Source: Ga0077555 sp963761475 (GTDB lineage Bacteria > Pseudomonadota > Alphaproteobacteria > Rhizobiales > Hyphomicrobiaceae). From it: a stretch of 64,000 bases of DNA. The DNA is taken from the NCBI GenBank assembly GCA_963761475.1, contig CAVXGT010000006.1, positions 248,001 through 312,000 of the forward strand, read 5' to 3'. The first letter of the stretch is position 1. Each line of letters begins with the position of its first letter. Shown one piece after another: positions 27,589 to 37,638 of the stretch. The notes under the pieces are model-generated. The model worked only from the letters and a program-made list of their open reading frames with translations. It searched no databases and had not been told where the DNA came from. The translations under genes and the position numbers were made by a program.

Positions 27589-29307
27589 TCAAGCCGTGAC
27601 GCGACCGCTACCGTGCGCCAAGCCGACGCCTGCGCTCGAGCCGTTATCGCGGCAAATGCCCGACGCGCTGAGCTCCAGCCAGGCCCGCTCGATCTCTTTG
27701 CGATCGACGCGCTCACCGCGGATCACCATCGGTATGGTGCCCTTGATGATCGCCAGGTCGAGCGCCAGCGAAGCGTTCTTGACATACCACACGTCGAGTG
27801 CGGCCTTGTCGGCGGCCGGAATGTCGCGGCCACCAATGATCTGGCCCCAGCCCGTGAGGCCGGGGCGAACCAGCAGTCGGGCCGCGTAGGCGGGCGATTG
27901 GTCGATCGGCAGCAGGGGGCGCGGGCCGATGAAGCTCATCTCGCCGATCAAGATGTTCCAAAGCTGCGGCAATTCATCGAGACGGGTCTTGCGAAGGAAC
28001 GCGCCGATGCGGCTCAACCGCTCCGCATCGCTGCGCAGCCGGCCATTGCGATCGCGTCCGTCCTGCATCGTCCGGAACTTATAGAGCGCAAAGGACCGTC
28101 CGCCGACCCCTGGACGAACTTGCCAGAAGATTACGGGTGTGCCGACATCGAACGCGACCACGACGGCAACGATCAGCGCAATCGGCCACAGTACCAGCAT
28201 CATGCAGAGCGATACGATGATGTCGATGCTGCGCTTGAGCTGCCAGTAGGGACGGGCGGCGATCTGGTCGAGCTCGTCACGGCTGAACGAGAAAGCCACG
28301 TTGTCGTGCAGGGAGGGGCTGTCCTGCGGGCTATCCAACGCAACTGTCGCGCTGGCGTCGGCCGTTTTCAGACTGGCACGCGGCCGGCTTGCCGGTTGCA
28401 CCGTGCCCGCCCAGTTCGTGATGCCGAGATTGTCTGCGAAGAACTCCACCGGAAGCGGCGACGATTTCATGAAGTCATCGATGTCGCTGTGCCCGGCGTC
28501 GGTCAGATGCGCAGCCGGTGTCGCAATCACCACCCTGTCGACGAAGACGCCATGGATCGCAAGCGTATTGACGACGTCCTGGATGCGGCGCCCACCACCA
28601 AACACAGGCAGTTGCTGCAGGCGCATGCCGTCATTGCGGCTGTCGGCGTGATCGACGATGCCGACGACGCGCACGCCATCGCCGCCAAGCTCGGTGACGG
28701 CCTTCGCGTAGAGCTCGGCCATGCCATTGAGGCCGACGATGAGGATATTGTGGGCCGGCCGATGATCGATCGGCGCGAACGGCCGCGCTCCAGCGCGGAT
28801 GCCGTGCCACGCGCGCTTGGCGACACGCAGACCGACCATGCCGAATACGGCGAGGATGGCCTGGATCACCGGCACCGACCGCGATACGTGATCCAAACGG
28901 TTATAGGCGAATGTCAGCGCAGTCGCAGCCAACACCACCAGCACCATGGCCACAGCGATGCGCAAATGGTCTTCGATGGTGCTGTAGCGCCAGAGGGTCC
29001 GGTCCACGCCGAGCATTCGGAACAGGGGAACACTTACCAGCAGCATCGCGATCAGGAACGGCACATGGTATTCTAGCTTGACGATGTCGAGGACGAGATT
29101 TTCCCGCAGCAACAGTGCCAGCGGCATTGCCAACGCAATGATCGACAAATCCAGCGCAACGGCCACTATGCGACGCAAGACACCCTCCGAACCCAACCGC
29201 AATTTGGATGACCCCACACGTTTCGCACGACGCCACGCCGTCGCTTCGCCAAACAACCACTCCGGCTCGAAAGCACTGCAACGAGCACCACGGGGAGGCT
29301 GCGGCAA
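27589..29307 (-). CDS. Exopolysaccharide priming glycosyl-phosphotransferase (WcaJ/ExoY type)
   Basis: This polyprenyl-phosphate sugar-1-phosphate transferase starts repeat-unit synthesis by loading the first sugar phosphate on undecaprenyl phosphate. The N-terminal part has four to five transmembrane helices and a Rossmann-like CoA-binding_3 domain (NILIVGLNGMAELYAKAV). The C-terminal catalytic domain (about 365-555) shows KRSIDIIVSL, LYKFRTMQDGRD, RIGAFLRKTRLDELPQLWN and MSFIGPRPLL. The frame opens with a TTG at 29307; GTG at 29217 is an alternative, and homology begins only near LRRIVAVALDLS. The true N-terminus is therefore uncertain. The gene sits at the edge of the locus with its own 5' region. 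Confidence 0.9.
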   Translation of the reverse strand: MPQPPRGARCSAFEPEWLFGEATAWRRAKRVGSSKLRLGSEGVLRRIVAVALDLSIIALAMPLALLLRENLVLDIVKLEYHVPFLIAMLLVSVPLFRMLGVDRTLWRYSTIEDHLRIAVAMVLVVLAATALTFAYNRLDHVSRSVPVIQAILAVFGMVGLRVAKRAWHGIRAGARPFAPIDHRPAHNILIVGLNGMAELYAKAVTELGGDGVRVVGIVDHADSRNDGMRLQQLPVFGGGRRIQDVVNTLAIHGVFVDRVVIATPAAHLTDAGHSDIDDFMKSSPLPVEFFADNLGITNWAGTVQPASRPRASLKTADASATVALDSPQDSPSLHDNVAFSFSRDELDQIAARPYWQLKRSIDIIVSLCMMLVLWPIALIVAVVVAFDVGTPVIFWQVRPGVGGRSFALYKFRTMQDGRDRNGRLRSDAERLSRIGAFLRKTRLDELPQLWNILIGEMSFIGPRPLLPIDQSPAYAARLLVRPGLTGWGQIIGGRDIPAADKAALDVWYVKNASLALDLAIIKGTIPMVIRGERVDRKEIERAWLELSASGICRDNGSSAGVGLAHGSGRVTA

Positions 29308-29523
29308 GCAGCTACCGCCCAGCTCTAAGACTTTAGGCTGAGCCCTATGGCACTCTGATACGGCAGCCTGAATGCCTGCGCAAGGATGTTAAGTGAAGAA
29401 ACTATTAATACGCTGCAGCGCATTGAAACAAAATAAGGAAAAAATGTCGCGGGATTGAGTGGAAGTGCTTCGGAATGCCCCGCTGATGGTTAATCAGCCT
29501 TCAAATGATTAGTATTGCAACCG

Positions 29524-32500
29524 TTACAATTTTGTCATCGAGGTCGGTGCGACGTATTGACCGCCCTGACGGCCCGCGAACAGGCCCGAAGCCTTCTTCT
29601 GCAACCAGTCGAGCATCAGATAGATCACCGGCGTGGTGTAGAGCGTCAGCAACTGCGAAATGATGAGCCCGCCGATAATGGCGACGCCGAGAGGGCGCCG
29701 CAGCTCGGCACCAGGCCCCATCGCAACCGCCAGTGGTATCGCGCCGAACAGCGCCGCCAGTGTGGTCATGAGGATCGGACGGAAGCGCTCCCGCGCCGCA
29801 TCCCGCACGGCCTCGAGTGCCGAAAGCCCTCTTTGCCGCTGCGCCTCGAGCGCGAAATCGACCAGCATGATGCCATTCTTTTTGACGATTCCGATCAGCA
29901 GGATGATGGCGATGAAGGCCACCAGCGAGAGCTGCATGTCGGCAAGTCGCAGTGCCACCAGCGCCCCCAGCCCCGCCGAGGGCAAGGTCGAGATGATCGT
30001 GATCGGATGCGCCACGCTCTCGTAGAGGATGCCGAGCACGATATAGACCAGAGCCAGCGCGGCCAGGATCAGCAGCGGCTGTCCGCCGCCCCCCCGCAGT
30101 TCCGCACGCGCATCACCCGCCGGCTCAATCCGCAGTGAATTCGGGCGGCTGCATCTCCGCGATCGCCGAGGAGATCCGTTTGTAGGCTTCATCGAGCGTC
30201 AGCCCGTTCTCCATATTGTAGCTGATGGTGACGGACGGGAATGTGCCTTGGTGGTTAACCGTCAGCGGCGCCAGGCCCGACGTCACGTCAACCACGGACA
30301 GCAGCGGCACCTGCGCCCCGTCGCGGCCGGGGACGTAGATCCGCGCGAGATGCGAGGGATCCCGCTGCAAGCTGGGATCCACCTCCAGCACGACCCGGTA
30401 CTGGTTGCGCGGACGGTAGAGCACGGCCACCTGACGTTGGGCAAAGGCATTGTTGAGTGCGGCGCCGATCGCCTCGACCCGTACCCCGAGGCGCGCGGCG
30501 GCTATCCGGTCGATCCGGATCTGCAACTCGCGTCCACCCTGCTCGCGGTCGGTGGCAACGTCGACCAGGTCGGGAAGCGCCCGCATCCGGGCGAGGATCT
30601 TCGGTGCCCATTCGTAAAGCGCTTCGGCATCCGTCGACCAAAGGCTCAGCTCGTTCTGCGAGCGCGACTGGCCGCCCCCGCCGCCCCGCATGTCCTGCAC
30701 CGCATTGACGTAGGCCGAGATGCCGGGAATAGCGTTGAGCGGACGGCGCAAACGGTTGACCACGTCGACCGACGATTTGCCGTCGCGCTCTTCGAGGGGC
30801 TTTAGGGCGATGTACATCCGTGCGGTATTGCCGCTGGTCGAGAAGAACGATGCCCCGACCGACGAGCCCACGCCGGCAACCGCAGGATCGGACTTGGCAA
30901 TGCGGACGGCGCGTTCCTGCAGGTCCTTCATCTGCTCGTAGGAGGCGTCGGTCGCGCCCTGCATGTAGACCGAGATCAGGCCGGTGTCGTCGGTGGGAAA
31001 GAAGCCCTTCGGCAGCTTCACGAACAGAAACGCACTTGCCGCAATCACCGCGGGAATGGTGAGGATCGTCAGCCAGCGCCAGCGCAGCGCGGTCTCCAGC
31101 GACGACATGTAGCTCGAGACCAGGCCATCCAGGCTGCGCTCGAAGATGCGGTCGATCAGCGTCTGTCGCTCGATGCTGGCGCGGCGTATGGTATGCGCAC
31201 AAAGCATCGGCGTGACCGAGAGCGACACCACGGTTGAGACGGCGATCGCAAACAGCATGGTCATCGCGAATTCGTTGAGCAGCCGGCCGGGAATGCCGCC
31301 GAGGAAGATCAACGGCACGAAGGCAGCCGCAAGTGACAGCGAGATCGAGACGACGGTGAAGCCAATTTCGCGGGCTCCGACAATGGCGGCCTCGAGCGGT
31401 GCCAATCCCTTCTCCAGGTTGCGATAGACGTTCTCGATCATCACGATCGCATCGTCGACGACGAAGCCCACCGAGATCGCCAGTGCCATCAGCGTCAGGT
31501 TGTTGATGGAGTAGCCCGCCAGCCACATGCATCCGAGAGTACCGGCGAGTGACAGGGGCACCGTGATGCCGGCGGCGATCATCGGCGCCGCGCGCCTGAG
31601 GAACACCAGCACCACCAGCATCACCAGCGCCACCGACCCGAGCAGCGTCAACTCCATGTCGTGCACCGAGGCCCGGATCGTGGCGGTACGGTCCGAAAGC
31701 ACATCGATGTCGATATCCTCGGGGATCCAGCGTTTGAGCTCGGGGAGCACGGCCTTCACCGCATCGACGGTCGCGATGACGTTGGCGTCGGGTTGTTTGG
31801 TGATGAACAGCAGCACCGCCGGCCGCAGATTGAAGAGGGCAGCCGAGCGAGCATTGCGGCTTGCCTGCACGACTTCGGCAATGGCCCCGAGCTTGATCGG
31901 CACGCCGTCGACCGTCTTGACGACGATCGACTTGTAGTCCTCGACACTTACCAACTGCGCGTTGGTGTCGATGGCCATCAGCTCTTCCGGCCCGTCGATG
32001 GCACCGAGCGGGACCAATGCGGTCGAGGCCGCGATGGCGCGGCGCACGTCCTCGCTGGAAAGCCCCATTGCGGCAAGGCGGCTGGGATCGAGCCGGATGC
32101 GAATGGCCGGTTGTTCGGCGCCCGAGACGTTGACCTCTCCGACGCCCGCGACCTGCGCGATGCGCTGCACGAGTGTCGTGTCGGCGATGTCGTAGACCGT
32201 GGCGATCGGCACCGATTTCGATGTCAGCGCCAGGATCAGGACAGGCGAAGCGTTGGGGTTGACCTTGCGGAACGCCGGCAGCGTCGGCATGTCGCTCGGC
32301 AGGTCGGCGGCCGCCGCATTGATGGCCGCCTGCACGTCCTGCGCGGCATCGTCCGGCGACCGGCTGAGATCGAACTGCAGGCGGATGCGGGTCGAGCCCA
32401 GACCATTGCTCGAGGTCATGTCGGTGACCCCTGCGATGCCACCGAGATGGCGCTCGAGCGGGGCAGCGACGGTCGCGGCCATGATCGCCGGGTCGGCGCC

Positions 32501-32713
32501 GGGCCGGCTGGCGCGCACGACCACCATCGGCACTTCGATCGATGGCAGGCTGGCGACAGGTAACACCCGGTAGGCGACGAGCCCCGCGAGCATCAGCCCG
32601 ATAGCGAGCAGCACTGTGCCGATCGGCCGTGAAATGAAGGGGCGCGAGAAGTTGACGGCCACATGTCCGATCTGGTGGCCGTCGCTGCGGCCTGATTTTG
32701 GCGCATCCGGCAT
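29524..32713 (-). CDS. mdtC: RND multidrug efflux permease, MdtC-like (frame broken near 30125-30135)
   Basis: This is an inner-membrane HAE1-family proton/drug antiporter subunit. The main frame holds the N-terminal helix, porter domains and the TM4 proton-relay Asp pair (GFVVDDAIVMIENVY). It stops at 30125 after PPEFTAD. A one-base shift reads on into the last transmembrane bundle (QPLLILAALALVYIVLGILYES through LLTLYTTPVIYLMLDWL) to 29524. Together they give a normal-length permease of about 1060 residues. It starts three bases after the MdtB-like stop. The symbol rests on order and resemblance to mdtABC and is provisional. Confidence 0.82.
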
Positions 32714-32716
32714 CGG

Positions 32717-35700
32717 CTACTCCGTCGGTCGGCTGGCAGCAACCGCCAGCGCGGTCGCGTCGGCAACTTCGGCGGGAGCTCCCTCTGGCGTCGGATGGCG
32801 CGGGACGTCCACGTCCACGATCTCTCCCATGATCCAGGCGCGCAGCCGCTCCATGGTCAGATAGATCACCGGCGTCGAGTAGAGTGTCAGCAACTGCGAC
32901 AGTACCAGCCCGCCGATGATGCTGATGCCGAGCGGGTTCCGAAGCTCCGAGCCCGTGCCGCTTTCGACCGCAAGTGGCAGCGCGCCGAGCAGCGCCGCCA
33001 GCGTGGTCATCATGATCGGTCGGAAGCGGAGGCGGCAGGCCTCCAGGATCGCCGCGCGCGGCGACAGTCCATGGCTGCGCTCCGCCTCGATCGCAAAGTC
33101 GATCATCAGAATAGCGTTCTTCTTGACGATGCCCATGAGCAGGATGATGCCGATCAGCGCCACCACCGAGAGATCGAGCCCGGTGAGCCACAATGCCAGC
33201 ACGGCACCGATCCCCGCCGACGGCAGCGTCGTCAGGATCGTGAACGGGTGGATGGCGCTTTCATAGAGCACGCCGAGAACCAGATAGATGCAAACGACAG
33301 CAGCGAGGATCAGCCAAGGCTGGCCGTCGAGCGCGCGCGAGAACTCGGCAGCTTCGCCAGCGTAGCTGCCGGAGATTGAGGCCGGCAGTCCGATCGTGGC
33401 CCGCGCCGCCTCGATCGCCTGAATTGCCTCCGACAGCGAAACCCTCGGCGCCAGGTTGTAGGAAATGGTGACGGCCGGGAACTGGTCCTGCCGCAGGATG
33501 GCGAGCGGCGCCGTCGTCCGCTCGATCCGGGCGATAGTGCTGAGCGGCACTTGTGTCCCCGAGCTCGACGGCACGAACACGCGGTCGAGAGCGGCCGGGT
33601 CGCGCGAGTAGGCGGGCGTCGCCTCGAGCACCACGCGGTATTGGTTCGACTGCGCATAGATGGTCGAGATCTGGCGTTGGCCGAAGGCGTCGTTGAGCGC
33701 GTCGTTTATGCCCGCCATCGTCACACCGACACGTGCCGCCAACGCGCGGTCGACGTTGATGAAGGCCCGCAGGCCGCCGCGTTGCTCGTCGGTGCCGACA
33801 TCGCGCAGCCGGCTATCGCGGCGCAAGGCCTCGACCATCTGGTCCGCCCACCGCGAGACGTCCGCGCCGTTGCTGCCGGTCAGCGTGTACTGGTAGATGG
33901 CGCGAGAGCTCCTGGTCGCGATCTGCACCTCCTGCACTGGCCGGAATGTGACCGTCAGGCCCGCGACCTGGCGGACGGAGGCCGCAAGCCGCTCGATGAT
34001 CTCCGGCGCCCGTGCCGCACGAGTCTCGCGCTCGCGCAGCACGATCTTGAGATGGCCCGCGTTCGGCGTCAGGTTGAGGTTCGATAATCCCAGGATCGAG
34101 ACCACGCCGGCAACGTCGGGATCGGCCGAGATCCGCTGCTCCACCTCCGTCTGCAGCTTCGTCATGGTCTCGAACGAGGTCGAAGGATGCGCCTCATAGC
34201 TCGCCGTGATGAGCCCTGTATCTTGCAGCGGCAGGAAGCTCTTGGGGACCGCCGCATAGAGAGCGAACGTCGCGGCGATCGTGCCGGCCACCAGTAGCAA
34301 GGTGAGGGCCTCGTGGCGCACGACTGTGCGCAGCGTCCGCATGTAGAACTCGGTCACTGCATCGCTCGCGCGCTGTGCCAGCGAGGGTACGGCCCCGATT
34401 TTGCTCTCGCCATGCCCCGGCGTCGGCGCCTTCAGCAGGCGCGCGCACAGCATCGGCACCAGCGTCAGTGACACCACCGCCGAGACAACCACCGCGATCG
34501 ACAGCGTGAGTGCGAACTCACGGAACATGCGACCCACGAGGCCGGTCATGAACAGCAGCGGAATGAAGACCGCCAGCAGCGACATCGTCAGCGAGATGAC
34601 GGTGAAGCCGATCTCGCTGGCGCCTTCGAGCGCGGCGGTGAACGGGTCCTCTCCGTCCTCCAGGTGCCGCACGATGTTTTCGATCATCACGATGGCGTCG
34701 TCGACGATGAACCCGGTGCCGATCGTCAGCGCCATCAAGGAGAGGTTGTCGAGGGAGAATCCCCAAAGCCACATCACCCCGAACGTAGCGATGATGGAGA
34801 CGGGAAGGCCGATGCCCGCGATCACCGTGGCGCCGATAGACTTCAGGAACAGCAAGACGACCAGCACGACGAGCCCTACCGCCAGCACCAGCGTGAACTG
34901 CACGTCATGCACGGAAGCGCGGATCGTGCCCGTGCGGTCGTGCACGAGGGCAAGCTCGACGCCGACCGGCATGGCGCCTGAAAGCCGCGGCAGCTCGCTC
35001 GTCAGCCGCTTGACGGTCTCGATCACATTGGCGCCGGGCTGGCGCTGCACGTTGATGACGACGGCGGTGCGCCCCTTGTACCAGCCGCCGACCTTGGTGT
35101 TCTCAAGCCCGTCCGTGACGTCGGCGACGTCGGTGAGGAACACGGGCGCCCCGTTTCGCCAGGCAACCACCACGCCCTTGTACTGATCGGCATTGGTAAC
35201 CTGGTCGTTGGCAGCGATCGTGTAGGTCTGCGTCGAGCCGTCGAGCGAGCCTTTGGGACCGGCAACGTTGGCGGCGACGATGGCTGTCCTCAAGTCGGCC
35301 ATCGACAGGCCATAGCTCGCGAGCTGCGCAAGGTTGGCCTGGATCCGCACGGCAGGCTTGATGCCGCCTTCGACCGCCACCCGGCCCACGCCGGAGACCG
35401 AAGCGAGGCGCTGCGCCACCAGCGTATCCGCGATGTCGGAGAGCGCGCGCAGCGGTTGCGTTGCCGAAGTCAGCGCCAGCGTGATGATCGGCGCATCGGC
35501 CGGGTTCACCTTGGCGAAGGTCGGGGGGTAGGGCAGGTTTCGCGGCAGCGTCGAGGCCGCGGCGTTGATCGCCGATTGCACGTCCTGTCCGGCCGCATCG
35601 ATGTCACGGCCGAGATTGAATTGCAGTGTGACCTGGCTGAGCCCAAGCGACGACGACGACGTCATCACTTCGAGCGCCGCGATCTGGCCGAGCTGGCGCT

Positions 35701-35902
35701 CGAGCGGCGCCGTCACCAGGTTGGCCATGGTGTCGGGACTGGCCCCCGGCAGCGCCGTCGTTACCTGGATGGTGGGAAACTCGACCTGCGGCAGCGAAGC
35801 GACCGGCAGCGCCCGATAGCCGAGAAAGCCACCGAGCAGGACGGCGATGGTCAGCAGGATGGTTGCGATCGGCCGCAGAATGAACGGGCGCGAAACGCTC
35901 AT
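32717..35902 (-). CDS. mdtB: RND multidrug efflux permease, MdtB-like
   Basis: The intact 1061-residue RND permease has the N-terminal FILRPIATILLTIAVLLGGF helix, the porter repeats, and the TM4 relay GFIVDDAIVMIENI with its Asp pair. The C-terminal bundle ends LLTLYSTPVIYLTMERL. With its MdtC-like neighbour it should form a mixed trimer, as MdtB2C does in enterobacteria, fed by the adaptor encoded just upstream. The start overlaps the adaptor stop by four bases. No outer-membrane TolC-type gene follows, so the channel must be encoded elsewhere. The substrate is unknown; bile salts and novobiocin are known for MdtABC. Confidence 0.9.
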   Translation of the reverse strand: MSVSRPFILRPIATILLTIAVLLGGFLGYRALPVASLPQVEFPTIQVTTALPGASPDTMANLVTAPLERQLGQIAALEVMTSSSSLGLSQVTLQFNLGRDIDAAGQDVQSAINAAASTLPRNLPYPPTFAKVNPADAPIITLALTSATQPLRALSDIADTLVAQRLASVSGVGRVAVEGGIKPAVRIQANLAQLASYGLSMADLRTAIVAANVAGPKGSLDGSTQTYTIAANDQVTNADQYKGVVVAWRNGAPVFLTDVADVTDGLENTKVGGWYKGRTAVVINVQRQPGANVIETVKRLTSELPRLSGAMPVGVELALVHDRTGTIRASVHDVQFTLVLAVGLVVLVVLLFLKSIGATVIAGIGLPVSIIATFGVMWLWGFSLDNLSLMALTIGTGFIVDDAIVMIENIVRHLEDGEDPFTAALEGASEIGFTVISLTMSLLAVFIPLLFMTGLVGRMFREFALTLSIAVVVSAVVSLTLVPMLCARLLKAPTPGHGESKIGAVPSLAQRASDAVTEFYMRTLRTVVRHEALTLLLVAGTIAATFALYAAVPKSFLPLQDTGLITASYEAHPSTSFETMTKLQTEVEQRISADPDVAGVVSILGLSNLNLTPNAGHLKIVLRERETRAARAPEIIERLAASVRQVAGLTVTFRPVQEVQIATRSSRAIYQYTLTGSNGADVSRWADQMVEALRRDSRLRDVGTDEQRGGLRAFINVDRALAARVGVTMAGINDALNDAFGQRQISTIYAQSNQYRVVLEATPAYSRDPAALDRVFVPSSSGTQVPLSTIARIERTTAPLAILRQDQFPAVTISYNLAPRVSLSEAIQAIEAARATIGLPASISGSYAGEAAEFSRALDGQPWLILAAVVCIYLVLGVLYESAIHPFTILTTLPSAGIGAVLALWLTGLDLSVVALIGIILLMGIVKKNAILMIDFAIEAERSHGLSPRAAILEACRLRFRPIMMTTLAALLGALPLAVESGTGSELRNPLGISIIGGLVLSQLLTLYSTPVIYLTMERLRAWIMGEIVDVDVPRHPTPEGAPAEVADATALAVAASRPTE

Positions 35903-37221
35903 GGCGCCGAGCCTTTGCTCCGTGCGCCCTCTCCGCCATCACCTGCGCCGCTTTCGCGCCGCTTGCGCCGCTCGCCCTTCGTACCCTCGCCGCTGCCCCC
36001 GCCCTTGCCGCCGCGCCGGGCCTTGGGCGGCGGCGCGAAGGAGACCGGTGAGCTGGCCGGCGCCTCGCGAATGACCAGCCGGGCGCCTTCGGAGATGCGC
36101 GCAAACCCCGTCGTCACCACCCGCTCTCCGGCTTCGAGCCCTGATTTGATGACGGCAAGCTGCTCGGTCTGTAACCCGGTCTCGACCGGGCGGACGACGG
36201 CCGCGTTCTCCTCGCCCACCAGCCAGACGAAGGTGCCGGCCGGCCCCCGTTGTACGGCGGCGGCAGGCACCGCTACCACATCCTCGAGGATATCGACCTT
36301 GACCTTGATGTTGACGAACTGTCCGGGCCACAGCGCGCGCTCTGCGTTGGCGAACACGGCCTTGATCCGCACGGTGCCCGTCTGCTGGTCGATCTGGTTG
36401 TCGATCACTTCCAGGCGACCAGCCCCGCCGACGGCCTTGCCGTCGGAATCGATCGCCTCGACCGAATTGCGAGTGCTCTCGCGCACCATGGCCCGCTTGA
36501 GATCGCCAAGCCGCTGCTGGGGAACCGTGAACACCACGTTGATCGGGTCGAGCGTCGTGATTGTGACGATGCCGGCGTCGCCCGATCGCACAATGTTGCC
36601 TTCGTCAACCAGCCGGAACCCGGTGCGCCCCGTGATCGGCGCCGTAATCCGCGTGTAATCGAGCACCGTGCGCGCGCTGGCGATGGCCGCATCGTCGGCC
36701 TTGAGTTGCGCCGCAAGCTGCGCCACCTGCGCCTCCTGCGTGTCCATCGTCTTCTGCGCCATGACGTTCGGGATCTTGGCCATCCGGTCGTAGTCGCGCC
36801 GGGCGTTGGCAAGCTGGGTCTCCGTGATCGCCCGCCGCGCGATGGCCTGGTCGAGGGCGGCCCGGTAGGTGGCGGGATCGAGCTCGGCCAGCAGGTCGCC
36901 GGCCTTGATTTCTTGCCCTTCGTCGAAGGCGATCTTCAGGATGCGCCCATCGACCTGCGTACGAACGGTCACGGTCTTCAGGGGCCGCACCGTGCCAACT
37001 CCGTCGAGCACGACGGGGACGCTCGTGCGCTGGGCATCTGCTGCCAACACCGGCACCAGCGGCGCCCCCCCCCGCGCGCCGGAGCTGCCGCGGGACGGTC
37101 GGTCCCGCGTTGGCGCCGGCGTCTCGGGCTTCACCATGGCGTAGGCCACGACCCCCACCAGACCGCCCAGCAGGGCCACGGCCGTCAGCTTTCTGAGAAG
37201 CGAGACCAGCATCTTTACCAT
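35899..37221 (-). CDS. mdtA: RND efflux periplasmic adaptor, MdtA-like
   Basis: The 441-residue membrane-fusion protein has an N-terminal membrane anchor (LLRKLTAVALLGGLVGVVAYAM), a biotinyl-lipoyl half motif (VDGRILKIAFDEGQEIKAGDLLAELD), an alpha-helical hairpin (about 120-180) and beta-barrel and membrane-proximal domains. The start at 37221 (MVKMLVSLL) is chosen because the same frame extended upstream would run under the divergent monooxygenase gene and looks noncoding. The last 45 residues are an unusual Gly/Lys/Arg-rich tail (ARRGGKGGGSGEGTKGERR), longer than in typical adaptors. It is the first gene of the efflux operon. Confidence 0.88.
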   Translation of the reverse strand: MVKMLVSLLRKLTAVALLGGLVGVVAYAMVKPETPAPTRDRPSRGSSGARGGAPLVPVLAADAQRTSVPVVLDGVGTVRPLKTVTVRTQVDGRILKIAFDEGQEIKAGDLLAELDPATYRAALDQAIARRAITETQLANARRDYDRMAKIPNVMAQKTMDTQEAQVAQLAAQLKADDAAIASARTVLDYTRITAPITGRTGFRLVDEGNIVRSGDAGIVTITTLDPINVVFTVPQQRLGDLKRAMVRESTRNSVEAIDSDGKAVGGAGRLEVIDNQIDQQTGTVRIKAVFANAERALWPGQFVNIKVKVDILEDVVAVPAAAVQRGPAGTFVWLVGEENAAVVRPVETGLQTEQLAVIKSGLEAGERVVTTGFARISEGARLVIREAPASSPVSFAPPPKARRGGKGGGSGEGTKGERRKRRESGAGDGGEGARSKGSAP

Positions 37222-37638
37222 TCGCGTTGTCCTGCCTGGAGCGGCGCTGTCGTGTTGGGAACGCTCAACCCTGCGAAAACCCGTCGCCCGCCGGCGACTT
37301 CGTGACGTCGATCGAGCCAGCCCATTCAGCCTCCAGCGCCATGCACGCGAGCGCCAGGCTTGCAGCTCTCGCGCCAATCGGACCATTGTGCCGATTGCAG
37401 CGAATCTAGCGGACTGCATTGGCGCAAGTGTGATGCTGGAGGCCTTGTTTATGCAAGGCGGATGTCGTCGCGCCGCGTCCGGGTCGATCGATTGCGGATA
37501 CCGCTCACTGCTGCTGAATGGCAGGCGATGCAACTGCGCGCAATTGCGCAGCCGTTGGTGCTTGATCCGGCTCCGAGCCTCTGAGAACCTCGCGCTCGAA
37601 CCCTGCGACCCCCAAAGTGTTCTTTTCGGAGGCTGCCC
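37222..37638. other. Divergent intergenic region between mdtA and the monooxygenase gene
   Basis: These 417 bases separate two divergent genes and must contain both promoters. No protein is supported. A perfect 12-base palindrome, GCGCAATTGCGC, lies at 37538-37549 inside the imperfect CTGCGCGCAATTGCGCAG. It is about 90 bases before the monooxygenase start and is a plausible operator. Confidence 0.5.
37538..37549. promoter_or_regulatory. Palindrome GCGCAATTGCGC, possible operator
   Basis: The 12-base sequence is a perfect palindrome flanked by CT and AG that pair if two bases are looped. Its place in the divergent gap suits a dimeric repressor or activator controlling the monooxygenase or efflux genes. 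No regulator gene is adjacent, so the role is inferred from position only. Confidence 0.3.

Noticed and set aside
27613..29076. 487-residue plus-strand open frame
   Set aside because: Antisense to the priming transferase, whose motifs are unmistakable on the other strand.
30288..33191. 967-residue minus-strand open frame
   Set aside because: Overlaps both RND permeases in another frame; low-complexity Arg/Gly/His sequence with no transmembrane pattern.
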